NCBI RefSeq assembly: GCF_004766055.1
Contig: NZ_SPQR01000020.1
Coordinates: forward strand, 1 to 41,990
Length of the DNA: 41,990 bases
Reading direction: 5' to 3'
Source of the DNA: Desulfosporosinus sp. Sb-LF
Lineage (GTDB): Bacteria; Bacillota; Desulfitobacteriia; Desulfitobacteriales; Desulfitobacteriaceae
This document shows, piece after piece, positions 1 to 7,722 of the stretch. Numbering within the stretch: the stretch's first letter is position 1; every line of letters starts with the position of its first letter. Position numbers and translations under genes: made by a program. The notes under the pieces were generated by a model. The model saw nothing but the letters and a program-made list of their open reading frames with translations. It had not been told where the DNA came from and did no database searches.

Positions 1-96
1 AACTGTTATTTCGTTAGATCGTATAACTGTTATTTCGTTAGATCGTATAACTGTTATTTCGTTAGATCGTATAACTGTTATTTCGTTAGATCGTAT
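1..96 (+). repeat. Iteron array, four perfect 24-bp direct repeats
   Basis: Four identical 24-bp units run head to tail at 1-24, 25-48, 49-72 and 73-96. Each contains the core GTTAGATCGTAT and is followed by AAC of the next unit. The same unit, with TTATCTCG in place of TTATTTCG, recurs at 41912-41990 in the same orientation. The array therefore continues across the ends of the window, as expected for a circular molecule opened inside its iterons. It lies directly downstream of the parA/parB-like genes, so it may be the partition centromere, the replication origin, or both. Confidence 0.9.
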
Positions 97-104
97 AAAC
101 AATT

Positions 105-124
105 ATACCGTCTGACAAGATAAT
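105..124 (-). repeat. Degenerate inverted iteron
   Basis: Read on the minus strand this 20-bp stretch matches the last 20 bases of the iteron at about 15 positions, including GTCAGACGGTAT against GTTAGATCGTAT. It follows the perfect array in opposite orientation. It may be an extra protein-binding site at the array edge or a decayed unit. Confidence 0.5.
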
Positions 125-480
125 TTGCTTTAGAAGCTGGTAATCGACAATCTTTACACTAGCGCAAGACAAGCTCTCCAGGCATATAAAGTATTAACCG
201 TTGACATGCGGTATCTTTGTCTTAGTACTCCAGTTATCGGGGAGAATGAACTGAATCAATTAAAACTTTTCTAATTAATTTACAAAAAGCCGAGTTCATG
301 AAAAATAACACGAAATATCTTGCAGAAAACTAGTTATGGCCGTGGGCAACAGCAGACGGTAGCGTCAATATTTCCCCGGAAGACACCTCCCTTAGGAAGG
401 CCTAAAATTGATCAAAATGTATAAGTTAGTTTTGATAAAATCTACGCTTTTTAGAGGGTTTTTAAACATGAACAAACAAA

Positions 481-940
481 TTTCACCAACTTACGTCGAT
501 AACTGCATACGTCAATAATAACCTAAAAGGATAAAAGGAGGTCAATTGAAGGCTGCTTTTATCCTTTCCCCGAAAAAGCTCCCCTCAGGATGGCCTATGG
601 TCGTTCAGATTCTATGGGTTGGTATGATTACCCCTTCTACCCTCCCAAAGGGCCTCAGAAAGCAAAAATGGAATTTACCAACTTGCATCGATAATTTATA
701 CGTCAATTATCTAAAAGGAAAAGAAGGAGTCTTTCGAGGCTGCTTCTTTTCCTTTTATGAGGATGACATAGGATAGGTCAGAATATATAGGCCGGTATGA
801 TTTTGGTTTTAAGTCATTAAAGTGGCCTTATGATCCTCCATATCGTCTCCCCTGATAAAAATAAATATAGGATCAATATAAGACATTGTAGAATATCCGA
901 AGTACGAGAGGAATAAGATAGGCCAAGGCTTATTCCTTTT
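481..940 (+). repeat. Three hairpin repeats at about 188-bp spacing
   Basis: Three stem-loops are centred near 546, 734 and 923. Hairpin 1 pairs 526-537 with 556-567 (12 bp), hairpin 2 pairs 713-726 with 743-756 (14 bp), and hairpin 3 pairs 909-917 with 929-937 (9 bp); all stems are perfect although their sequences differ. Loops 1 and 2 share the ending AGGCTG. Units 1 and 2 are also alike in flanking sequence from about 481 and 674 (CCAACTT, ATCGATAA/GTCGATAA, ACGTCAAT). A TTG-started frame at 546-776 runs through hairpin 1 but conserves no protein, so I read this as structured noncoding repeats. The rest of 125-1200 shows nothing recognisable. Confidence 0.6.
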
Positions 941-1212
941 TCAGGTCATTGCCGTTGGAGGTGGTACACCAAAGAACTTACCCTTCAACACGTGCAAGCG
1001 TGATAATTCCTTGACCACACTGTACAATTCTCGAAAAGATAGGGCCCTGTTCAAAAATTCTAATGTAAAACAAGACCGTAGCTTCGAGAAGTGCGCCAAT
1101 TGAAACCAGAACACAAATTATTCCAATTAGGATTCTAGTTACTGCTCCCTGGTGAACACCTTGTATAGAGACATGTGTAGGATCACCAGAAAATTACAGA
1201 ACTCATATCTTA

Positions 1213-1454
1213 CTTATTCTGGGTTCAGGCAGTTTGTTGTATCACGCCAGACGTCAACGACTTCTGTTCCATGTAGTCAAAGCTTCTTTGCATGCCGAAC
1301 AGATAAATTCCTCATGAGCACAATCCTGCCAAAAAGGCCACACGCACACTGTCGTTAGGGAATATATTCACGAATTCCCAATATGTTTGGGGTAGTTATA
1401 TCTTGCCCCATGCAACTTTACAGATCTTCCATTATGAAAGATGTTTCCCTTGCA
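1213..1454 (-). pseudogene. Frameshifted remnant of an unknown gene (copy A)
   Basis: On the minus strand, pieces in different frames resemble the frame at 7344-7646: KGNIFHNGR, then VNIFP, then a segment with DC, CxxC and TTWN, then VDVWR. In-frame stops and at least two frameshifts separate the pieces. Nucleotide identity to the second copy is high at GGGAATATATTCACGAATTC and at CTTCCATTATGAAAGATG. Each copy lies immediately upstream of a metabolic gene on the opposite strand (1492 and 7723). The intact family is not recognised; the CxxC suggests a small metal-binding or redox protein. Confidence 0.5.
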
Positions 1455-1491
1455 TTATTATGTAAATTCCATTTGAAAAGGAGGATGAATT

Positions 1492-3336
1492 GTGGCAATA
1501 AGAAGAATTGAAGCTGATGTAGTAGTCCTTGGTGGAGGAAGTGCAGGAACTTTTGCAGCAATTAAGGCAAAAAATGCAAACCCAAAGGCCAGAGTGGTTG
1601 TTTTAGACAAAGGACCCATTGAAACCTCTGGTGCTATCGGTCGTGGAATGGATGCATTAAATATTGTTTCGGTGCCAGGTTATGGGACTCCTGAGGATGT
1701 TGTTGAAGCACTGACCAAGGTATCAGAAGGTATTTTAGACCAAGATTTAGCTTATACCCTGGGGCAAGGCACCTATGGTGTTATTAAAGACTTAGAGGAC
1801 TATACCGGTCGAGAACCCGGCGACCTATTCCCAGTAGATGAGAATGGTAATTACAAGTGTAATTATTTGCATCCTACGAACAAGCCACTTTACCTGGCGA
1901 TGGATGGAGAAGACATCAAACGAGCTCTTGCTCGTGAGGTCAGAAAATTGGGCTGCACCGTCCTCGACCGGACTCCAGTAGTGCGTCTTTTTACGGAAGA
2001 CGGCAAGGTCACAGGTGTTTTTGCATTTAATATTAGAACTGGACAGCACTATCTTATCAGTGCCCCAGCAGTGATTATCACCTCCGGTTGCGTTGGCAAG
2101 TTCGGAATGCCACGTGATGGATATCTAAGTGGCATTTATGAATTTCCTGGCAATACTGGCGAAGGATTTTCTCTTGCCTACCATGCCGGGGCCGAACTAG
2201 TTAATATGGAATGTTTCCAAACTAATCTACTGATGAAAGATTTTAACGGCCCGGCCTGCGGTTATGTGGTTATTCCACGCGGTGGATATGGCATCAATGC
2301 TTTAGGTGAAAAATACTGGAGTCACGGTTATTGGTCAGGCGATATGTTCCTAGCGGTTTGGAAGGAATTTATGGAAGGTCGTGGTCCAGTTTACCTTAAG
2401 TTGGACCATCTCCCAGAGGAAACCATTCAGGGTTTGGAAAAAATTCTGTGGGGCACAGAGCGTACGGTGCGGGGGCAGTTCCATAAACAGCGGAATGAGA
2501 ACTACCGGTGTTGGGATTCAGTAGAACAGGGTATGGAAGAAATCACCCTGTGCAGTGGCCACAGCATGTCAGGTATTTTCGTAAATAAAAACACCGAGAC
2601 CACGGTCAAGGGCTTGTTTGCTGCAGGTGACTGTGCTGCTGTACCACAGCAATACCTACCAGGTGCCTTTGTATTTGGAGGGATTGCCGGCCGAGCAGCA
2701 GCAGAATATGCTGCAACTGCAAAAGCTCCCAAGCTCAAAGTAGACGTTGACAACCTTTGGAAGGAAATCAGAGCACCACTTGATCGTCCTGATGGACTGC
2801 CTGTTGATCAGGTAGAAACCAAAATTAGAACCAAAATTAGTCAGTATATTACACCGCCCAAGAGCGATCCACTTATGCAAAAGATGCTCTGGTGGATAGA
2901 ACGGATGCGTCGTGAAGACGTTCCCAACATCAAGGTTCGAGATTACCACGATATGATTAAGGCCACTGAAGTTCAAAGCATCATCGACTGCGCCGAAATG
3001 GCGACTAAGGCTTCCCTGTTTCGTACCGAAAGTCGCTGGGGTCTTAGCCACTATCGCCTGGCCTATCCTGCTCGTGATCCAAAATGGGACGGGAAGTATT
3101 GCGTCGTCAAAAAGAATCTCGACACCAATGAAATGGAGTTATCGAGCAAGGATGTTCAGAAATACAAGTGGGATTACCCGAACAGGCTGGAGTACGACTA
3201 TCCGGAGATGAAGCATGACCTTGGAAAAGGGTTTACCCATCCCCCTAACGATTTTAATGACCCCTGGATCGTTGAAAAGGTTGACCGGGAAGGAATGGAT
3301 ATACCCAAGAGAATGTTTGTCAAAAAGGAGGACTAG
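1492..3336 (+). CDS. AprA-like FAD-dependent oxidoreductase
   Basis: This 614-aa cytoplasmic flavoprotein belongs to the fumarate reductase/succinate dehydrogenase/APS reductase alpha family. Residues 8-20 form the FAD-binding beta-alpha-beta turn with GGGSAG, and near residue 370 there is GLFAAGDCA followed by GAFVFGGIAGR, the second FAD contact. No signal peptide is seen. The length is close to AprA (roughly 640 aa), and the neighbour at 3340 is a short AprB-like ferredoxin, which favours an AprA-like rather than an Sdh-like protein. The start is GTG, 7 bp after AAAAGGAGG. The true substrate is unknown: no sat or qmo genes are present, so sulfate activation is not implied. Linkage to a [NiFe] hydrogenase suggests that electrons from H2 reach this enzyme. 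Confidence is high for the family and low for the substrate. Confidence 0.85.
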   Translation: MAIRRIEADVVVLGGGSAGTFAAIKAKNANPKARVVVLDKGPIETSGAIGRGMDALNIVSVPGYGTPEDVVEALTKVSEGILDQDLAYTLGQGTYGVIKDLEDYTGREPGDLFPVDENGNYKCNYLHPTNKPLYLAMDGEDIKRALAREVRKLGCTVLDRTPVVRLFTEDGKVTGVFAFNIRTGQHYLISAPAVIITSGCVGKFGMPRDGYLSGIYEFPGNTGEGFSLAYHAGAELVNMECFQTNLLMKDFNGPACGYVVIPRGGYGINALGEKYWSHGYWSGDMFLAVWKEFMEGRGPVYLKLDHLPEETIQGLEKILWGTERTVRGQFHKQRNENYRCWDSVEQGMEEITLCSGHSMSGIFVNKNTETTVKGLFAAGDCAAVPQQYLPGAFVFGGIAGRAAAEYAATAKAPKLKVDVDNLWKEIRAPLDRPDGLPVDQVETKIRTKISQYITPPKSDPLMQKMLWWIERMRREDVPNIKVRDYHDMIKATEVQSIIDCAEMATKASLFRTESRWGLSHYRLAYPARDPKWDGKYCVVKKNLDTNEMELSSKDVQKYKWDYPNRLEYDYPEMKHDLGKGFTHPPNDFNDPWIVEKVDREGMDIPKRMFVKKED

Positions 3337-3339
3337 TAG

Positions 3340-3567
3340 ATGAGTGGCTGTGATTGCAAAAAGTATGAGTGGGTTAAAGTTGATAAGTCTAAATGCGATG
3401 GGTGCGGCAACTGTGTTGAGTTCTGCCCACGCGACGTGTTGCGCCTTGATAACCAAGGTTTCCCATACATGGCTTATCGTGATGACTGTTGGTACTGCGA
3501 TGTCTGCAAATTTATGTGCCAATTAGATGCCATTGAACTTGAGACCGTCCCGTACCTGATTCGCTAA
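3340..3567 (+). CDS. AprB-like ferredoxin with two [4Fe-4S] clusters
   Basis: This 75-aa iron-sulfur protein has two cysteine groups: CDGCGNCVEFCP near residues 19-30, a classic [4Fe-4S] motif, and CWYCDVCKFMC near residues 50-60, a variant second motif with extra aromatic residues. The second motif resembles the AprB arrangement, but the long C-terminal tail of true AprB (about 150 aa) is missing. The gene starts 3 bp after the flavoprotein stop with its own AAGGAGG, so the two are almost certainly co-expressed and form an electron-transfer pair. Confidence 0.85.
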   Translation: MSGCDCKKYEWVKVDKSKCDGCGNCVEFCPRDVLRLDNQGFPYMAYRDDCWYCDVCKFMCQLDAIELETVPYLIR

Positions 3568-3581
3568 TTGTAAACGTTACA

Positions 3582-3617
3582 GGTAAGTACCCCCGTTTGG
3601 AAAAGGGGGTACTTACC
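3582..3617 (+). terminator. Intercistronic stem-loop
   Basis: A perfect 13-bp stem pairs 3582-3594 with 3605-3617 around a 10-base loop. No run of T follows, so it may be a processing or stabilising hairpin, or a weak terminator setting the ratio of ferredoxin to hydrogenase mRNA, rather than a full stop. Confidence 0.45.
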
Positions 3618-3675
3618 CCTACAACTCTTGAAAAAGATAATTTTAGCTGGTTAGAACGAGTGGGAGGTGACGAAT

Positions 3676-4578
3676 TTGAGACCTAAAGTTGTAATGGAGA
3701 TGCTGTCGGCCTGTGACGGCTGTGAGGTTTCGATCCTCGACCTCGGCGAGGACCTTTTGAAAGTTCTGGAAAAGATCAGCATAGTTCACGCGCCATTGCT
3801 AATGGACCACAAATATTTTAGTGCCGAGAATGGTAGTCGTGAAATTAACATTCCCAAGGCTGATATAGGCATTCTTTCAGGTAGCATCCGTAATGAGGAA
3901 AATTTAGAGGTTGCCAGAGCAGTGCGGGAAAAATGCGACATAGTTATTGCAAACGGAACTTGTGCTTGTATGGGTGGGATTCCCGCCATGGCCAATGTCA
4001 TACCTCTAGACGTGTTAAAAGAAGGTATTTATCCTCCTGAGTTCATAGAGGAAGATAGTAAGCTTATGAAATTACCGGCCTTTACTAACAAGGTTACTGC
4101 CCTGAACGAGGTTATGCAGGTTGATATTTTTATCCCAGGATGTCCGCCTTCTCCCGAAATGTTTGCTTCAGCTCTTACGGCGGTTCTCGAGGGTAGGAAG
4201 TTTGAATTGCCTATTGACACAGTCTGCAACGAGTGCCCGAAAACCAAGGAAAAACGAACTGTCTCCGCTGACAACGGTTTAGCGTTTCCTGAAATGATCC
4301 GACCACTTGAGCCTCTGCCAATCAATGACCGGTGCGTTTTTGAGCAGGGTTATTTTTGCATGGGGGCAGCTACCAGAAGCGGTTGTGGGGCCAAGTGCCT
4401 TAAAGTAGATATGCCTTGCCGGGGATGCATGGGTCCCAAGAGAATTGGAGACAACCCACGTGCTGAACTGCTTGGTTCACTATCTAGTTATGGGTACACG
4501 TTAAGGGATGTTAACGACCGGCGAGCAGCTTTTAACTGGTTTACGGGGGCTCACAACAATTTGCGACCGATTCGCTAA
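3676..4578 (+). CDS. [NiFe] hydrogenase small subunit, cytosolic (MvhG-like)
   Basis: This 300-aa protein has the NADH:ubiquinone oxidoreductase 20-kDa fold of group 3 hydrogenase small subunits. The proximal cluster ligands are visible as CDGCE at residues 13-17, GTCACMGGIP near 96-105 and PGCPPSPE near 155. A C-terminal extension carries more cysteines (CNEC, CxxG and CRGCMGP), probably for the medial and distal clusters. There is no Tat signal, so it is cytoplasmic. I choose TTG 3676 because GGGAGGTGA ends about 5 bp upstream; a GTG at 3667 falls inside that Shine-Dalgarno. The large subunit follows 13 bp later. Confidence 0.9.
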   Translation: MRPKVVMEMLSACDGCEVSILDLGEDLLKVLEKISIVHAPLLMDHKYFSAENGSREINIPKADIGILSGSIRNEENLEVARAVREKCDIVIANGTCACMGGIPAMANVIPLDVLKEGIYPPEFIEEDSKLMKLPAFTNKVTALNEVMQVDIFIPGCPPSPEMFASALTAVLEGRKFELPIDTVCNECPKTKEKRTVSADNGLAFPEMIRPLEPLPINDRCVFEQGYFCMGAATRSGCGAKCLKVDMPCRGCMGPKRIGDNPRAELLGSLSSYGYTLRDVNDRRAAFNWFTGAHNNLRPIR

Positions 4579-4591
4579 GGGGGTGTAGAAC

Positions 4592-6034
4592 TTGGGAAAA
4601 GAGATTATCATACAGCCAGTCTCTCGCATCGAAGGACATGCCCGGGTTACAGTTATTCTTGATGATGCTGGAAAAGTTACCGATACAAGGGTACAGGTAG
4701 TCGAACTGAGAGGTTTTGAGAAATTCTGCATAGGGCGTCCAGTTGAGGAAATGCCGCGCATTGTGACAAGGATATGTGGGGTATGTCCATGGGCGCACCA
4801 TTTGGCCTCGGCTAAAGCCGCAGATGCGGTTTATGGAGTGCAGATTCCAGAAACGGCAAAAAAGATCCGGGAGTTGGCATATTCTGCCCATTTTATCCAC
4901 AGTCACCTACTACACTTCTTCTTTCTAGCTGGAGCCGATTTCTTGACTGAGCCGGGTACAGATTACCTGCTTAGAAATGTCATGGGCCTTGCTCAAAAAC
5001 ACCCAGCACTAGTCCAAAAGGTTGTTAAGGTCAGGCATGCCGCCCAAAAAATGACTGAAATCATAGCTGGAAAAGCGATACACCCCGATGCGGCAGTGCC
5101 GGGTGGGTTTAGCCGGACGATAAACGAGGAACAAAGAAAAGAATTAAGGGCAATGGCTGGAGAGTGTCTTGACTTCACCCGATTTGCTCTTGATTTTGCA
5201 AAGAATAACGTTTTTGCTAAGCTTTTACCAGAATTAAAACTGTCAAAACCTATGGAGACCGGCTACCTGGGTATGGTGGGAAAAAACGGCGATTTGAACT
5301 TTTATGATGGGAAACTGCGTTTGCAAAGGACAAATGGTAGCCGCGTGGAATTCGAGCCCGTTGACTATTTAAATTATATCGGAGAACACTCTGAAGATTG
5401 GACCTACATGAAGTTTCCATATGATTTATCAGCGGGCAGTTTATCGATGAATCCTGACCATCCATTAGGTGTTTACCGCACTAACTCGTTGGCAAGACTA
5501 AATGTTTGCGATTACATTCCTACACCTCTTGCGCAAAAGGAACTGATCGAGTTCCGAGCAGAAGTAGGCGGAGTAGCACACCACACTTTCCTTTATCACT
5601 GGGCCAGGCTCATTGAAGCTTTATTTGCAGCAGAACGGGCGGTCGAACTGCTTGAGGACGAAGGGATTACTGGAACGCATGTACGCGAGAAAGCAGAACC
5701 GCGTGCCGGTCGTGGTGTAGGCGTGGTTGAAGCGCCACGAGGAACTTTAATTCACGACTATGAGACTGATTCCAACGGGTGTCTGACCAAGGTGAACCTT
5801 ATTGTAGGTACTACCCATAACAATGCGGCTATTAATATTTCGGCTTTTAGAGCGGCGCGTCTCGTCCTTGCAGATGGAAAATGCAGCGAAGAAGATCTTA
5901 ATAAGATTGAGATGGCTATTCGAGCTTATGACCCGTGCTTTAGCTGCGCAACGCACAAGGTTGACGGTAGCCTGTCCGTAAGACTCGAAATAGTGGATGC
6001 ACGGGGTAAAGTATTAAAGACACTTTATAACTAG
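4592..6034 (+). CDS. [NiFe] hydrogenase large (catalytic) subunit
   Basis: This 480-aa subunit binds the NiFe(CN)2CO centre and activates H2. The N-terminal motif RICGVCPWAHH supplies Cys62 and Cys65; the C-terminal motif DPCFSCATH supplies Cys449 and Cys452. A 25-residue tail after His455 is expected to be removed by the protease encoded next door. Features fit cytosolic group 3 (Mvh-like) enzymes, but MvhD and HdrABC are absent from the window. The start is TTG after AAGGGGGTG. With the small subunit and the upstream flavoprotein/ferredoxin pair this forms a + strand gene set. Confidence 0.93.
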   Translation: MGKEIIIQPVSRIEGHARVTVILDDAGKVTDTRVQVVELRGFEKFCIGRPVEEMPRIVTRICGVCPWAHHLASAKAADAVYGVQIPETAKKIRELAYSAHFIHSHLLHFFFLAGADFLTEPGTDYLLRNVMGLAQKHPALVQKVVKVRHAAQKMTEIIAGKAIHPDAAVPGGFSRTINEEQRKELRAMAGECLDFTRFALDFAKNNVFAKLLPELKLSKPMETGYLGMVGKNGDLNFYDGKLRLQRTNGSRVEFEPVDYLNYIGEHSEDWTYMKFPYDLSAGSLSMNPDHPLGVYRTNSLARLNVCDYIPTPLAQKELIEFRAEVGGVAHHTFLYHWARLIEALFAAERAVELLEDEGITGTHVREKAEPRAGRGVGVVEAPRGTLIHDYETDSNGCLTKVNLIVGTTHNNAAINISAFRAARLVLADGKCSEEDLNKIEMAIRAYDPCFSCATHKVDGSLSVRLEIVDARGKVLKTLYN

Positions 6035-6054
6035 TAAGAAGGAGATAGTTAACA

Positions 6055-6525
6055 ATGCGTACGGGACAGATTTTAGTAGTAGGATGCGGGAATTTATTGT
6101 TTGGAGATGATGGTTTTGGCCCCGGCGTTATTGAATGTTTAAAAGCGAAGTACCAGCTTCCCGACGGTGTAGAAGTGATTGATGCGGGAACCAGTGCTGG
6201 AGATCTTCTACTGGACGCACTTTTGGGGGAGCGCGGTCCGAAACAAGTTATCTTGATCGACGCCATAGACCTGGGCTTGAAGCCTGGGACGGTAAAGGAA
6301 ATTGATCTGGAAGAAATCCCTTTAAACAAGAGGGATGATTTTTCCGTACATCAGTTTCCTTCCCTTGATATCTTAAAAAAACTCCGGGATAGCAAAAGTG
6401 TCGATGTACGGTTTTTGGGCTGTCAGGTTGAGTCAATACCTGAGGAAATATGCCAGGGCCTATCGGATTCCGTAGCTCATGCTGTTTTAATAACTGCTGA
6501 AGCTGTCGTCAGCATGGTAAGTTAG
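6055..6525 (+). CDS. Hydrogenase maturation endopeptidase
   Basis: This 156-aa protein of the HyaD/HybD/HycI/FrhD family cleaves the C-terminal tail of the large subunit after nickel insertion. The opening VVGCGNLLFGDDGFGP motif carries the first Ni-sensing acidic residue (about Asp18/19). An aspartate in IDAIDLG near residue 70 and His in SVHQFP near residue 100 fit the other ligands of HybD. It begins 20 bp after the large-subunit stop with AAGGAGAT and closes the structural operon. Confidence 0.92.
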   Translation: MRTGQILVVGCGNLLFGDDGFGPGVIECLKAKYQLPDGVEVIDAGTSAGDLLLDALLGERGPKQVILIDAIDLGLKPGTVKEIDLEEIPLNKRDDFSVHQFPSLDILKKLRDSKSVDVRFLGCQVESIPEEICQGLSDSVAHAVLITAEAVVSMVS

Positions 6526-7343
6526 GCAGGTTAAGAGTTCAAAAATAAAAGTTAAATTATCCGAACAGACTGTAATATCCTAGAATTAAACACGACCTTA
6601 GAGATATTATTTTCTCCCCGGTCAACCTTTCAACGATATAAAGCAGAAACTTTGTAGGCGGTAATCGCATAAATGAGGGAAGCATAATAAAATCTTGCAA
6701 TGAAGGTATAAATGCACTTATTAACCTTTTAAAGATTTGAACCACGACTTTGCAACAAGTAAGATCAAATTACCTATTTGGATGAGCCTCTAATTTAGCA
6801 AACCAAAATTCCTGAATTGGAAGCTAGACTCAGAAACAGTAATAATAATTCACCTTTCTGACGACTACAAAAGGAGCCCCAAGAATAGTATGAAAGCTAT
6901 GCTTCATGCTATTTTTGAGGCTCCTTTTTTGCTATCAAATAAGCAGAGAAGAGACTTGTGAATGGAATCTTTGATAAAAAGATGTCGGTTACTCTTCACG
7001 AGGGAAGAAGGGGCCATGTATTTTGCCGAAGAAGCAGCTACATATTGATGTTTAGGAATATTTAAGGGACATTATGGAACCATTGGTAGTTCTATTTAAT
7101 TCAAACCATCCATTACCAGGTATATAAGTAATCCTATTCAGTTAATTTTGAGTAGATGCTTAAAGATATCCCCTTATTTGTGATTGCTAAAAGCATGCTG
7201 AATTAATGTTGATAATTCTAATTTCTTTGGATGTGGCATAACCCATAAATAACAAAAAATTTAAAACAGGGGGTGATTGGTAACTCCATTTAAATTAAAA
7301 AATAACCACCTATATCTTAGCCATTTAACTGCATCTATCTCAA
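6526..7343. other. Intergenic region between hydrogenase and permease genes
   Basis: No convincing gene is seen. A minus frame at 6557-6745 has no ribosome binding site or recognisable protein. The only clear structure is the long hairpin at 6869-6930. Confidence 0.6.
6869..6930 (+). terminator. Long-stem rho-independent terminator
   Basis: AAAAGGAGCC at 6869 begins a stem of about 27 bp with a few wobble pairs that closes with GGCTCCTTTT at 6919 and ends in six T. It suits termination of the + strand hydrogenase operon, although it lies about 340 bp past the last stop. The A-run at the 5' foot would also let it act on the minus strand. Confidence 0.75.
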
Positions 7344-7646
7344 TTATTGGTTTAATGGCAACAACTTCCTGTTTGAAAACAAGACCACGGTGTACCGATG
7401 AACAAGAATTCGATGAACACTGTCGAAATTAAAGTACGGTGGCTCAAGCAGTGTAACACGCCAAACGCCATGACCTCCGTTCCACGTAGTTGAAACTTTC
7501 TTACATTCCAGGCAGTCGTGCCAAAAATTCTGTGCGTCTTCATTAGGGAATATATTCACGAATTCCCGATTACATTTGAGTAGTCCCTGCCCTAGTATTA
7601 ATGTCAATTCTATAGCTCTTCCATTATGAAAGATGTTTCCCTTGCT
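7344..7646 (-). pseudogene. Remnant of an unknown gene (copy B)
   Basis: An open minus frame from an in-frame stop at 7647 to the stop at 7344 encodes about 100 residues with KGNIFHNGR, VNIFPNE, HDCLECKK, TTWN and GVWR. The same elements, broken by frameshifts, occur at 1213-1454. Similarity continues upstream of the only good in-frame start (TTG at 7607) to the stop, so this copy is probably 5'-truncated, though a short 87-aa product is possible. The family is not recognised; CxxC may bind metal. It lies antisense to, and just upstream of, the lactate permease. Confidence 0.45.
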
Positions 7647-7685
7647 CTATATCACAGACTGAGCTAACCGACTACTACCCATTAC

Positions 7686-7705
7686 TTAAATTCAACTGAA
7701 TTTAA
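7686..7705. promoter_or_regulatory. Inverted repeat in front of the lactate permease
   Basis: TTAAATTC and GAATTTAA form a perfect 8-4-8 inverted repeat ending just before the AAAGGGGG ribosome binding site. Its position suits an operator or a leader hairpin that masks translation. No regulator gene is adjacent. Confidence 0.4.
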
Positions 7706-7722
7706 AGGGGGTCAAGACCCAT

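Noticed and set aside
1-96. CRISPR array
   Set aside because: The repeats are contiguous without spacers, and no cas genes are present.
546-776. 76-codon TTG-started frame with an apparent AAAGGAGG ribosome site
   Set aside because: The ribosome site is the stem of a hairpin repeat; the frame runs through two noncoding repeat units whose sequence changes preserve pairing, not protein.
1492-3567. True dissimilatory APS reductase AprAB
   Set aside because: AprB-like partner is half length, and sat and qmo are absent; kept as AprAB-like only.
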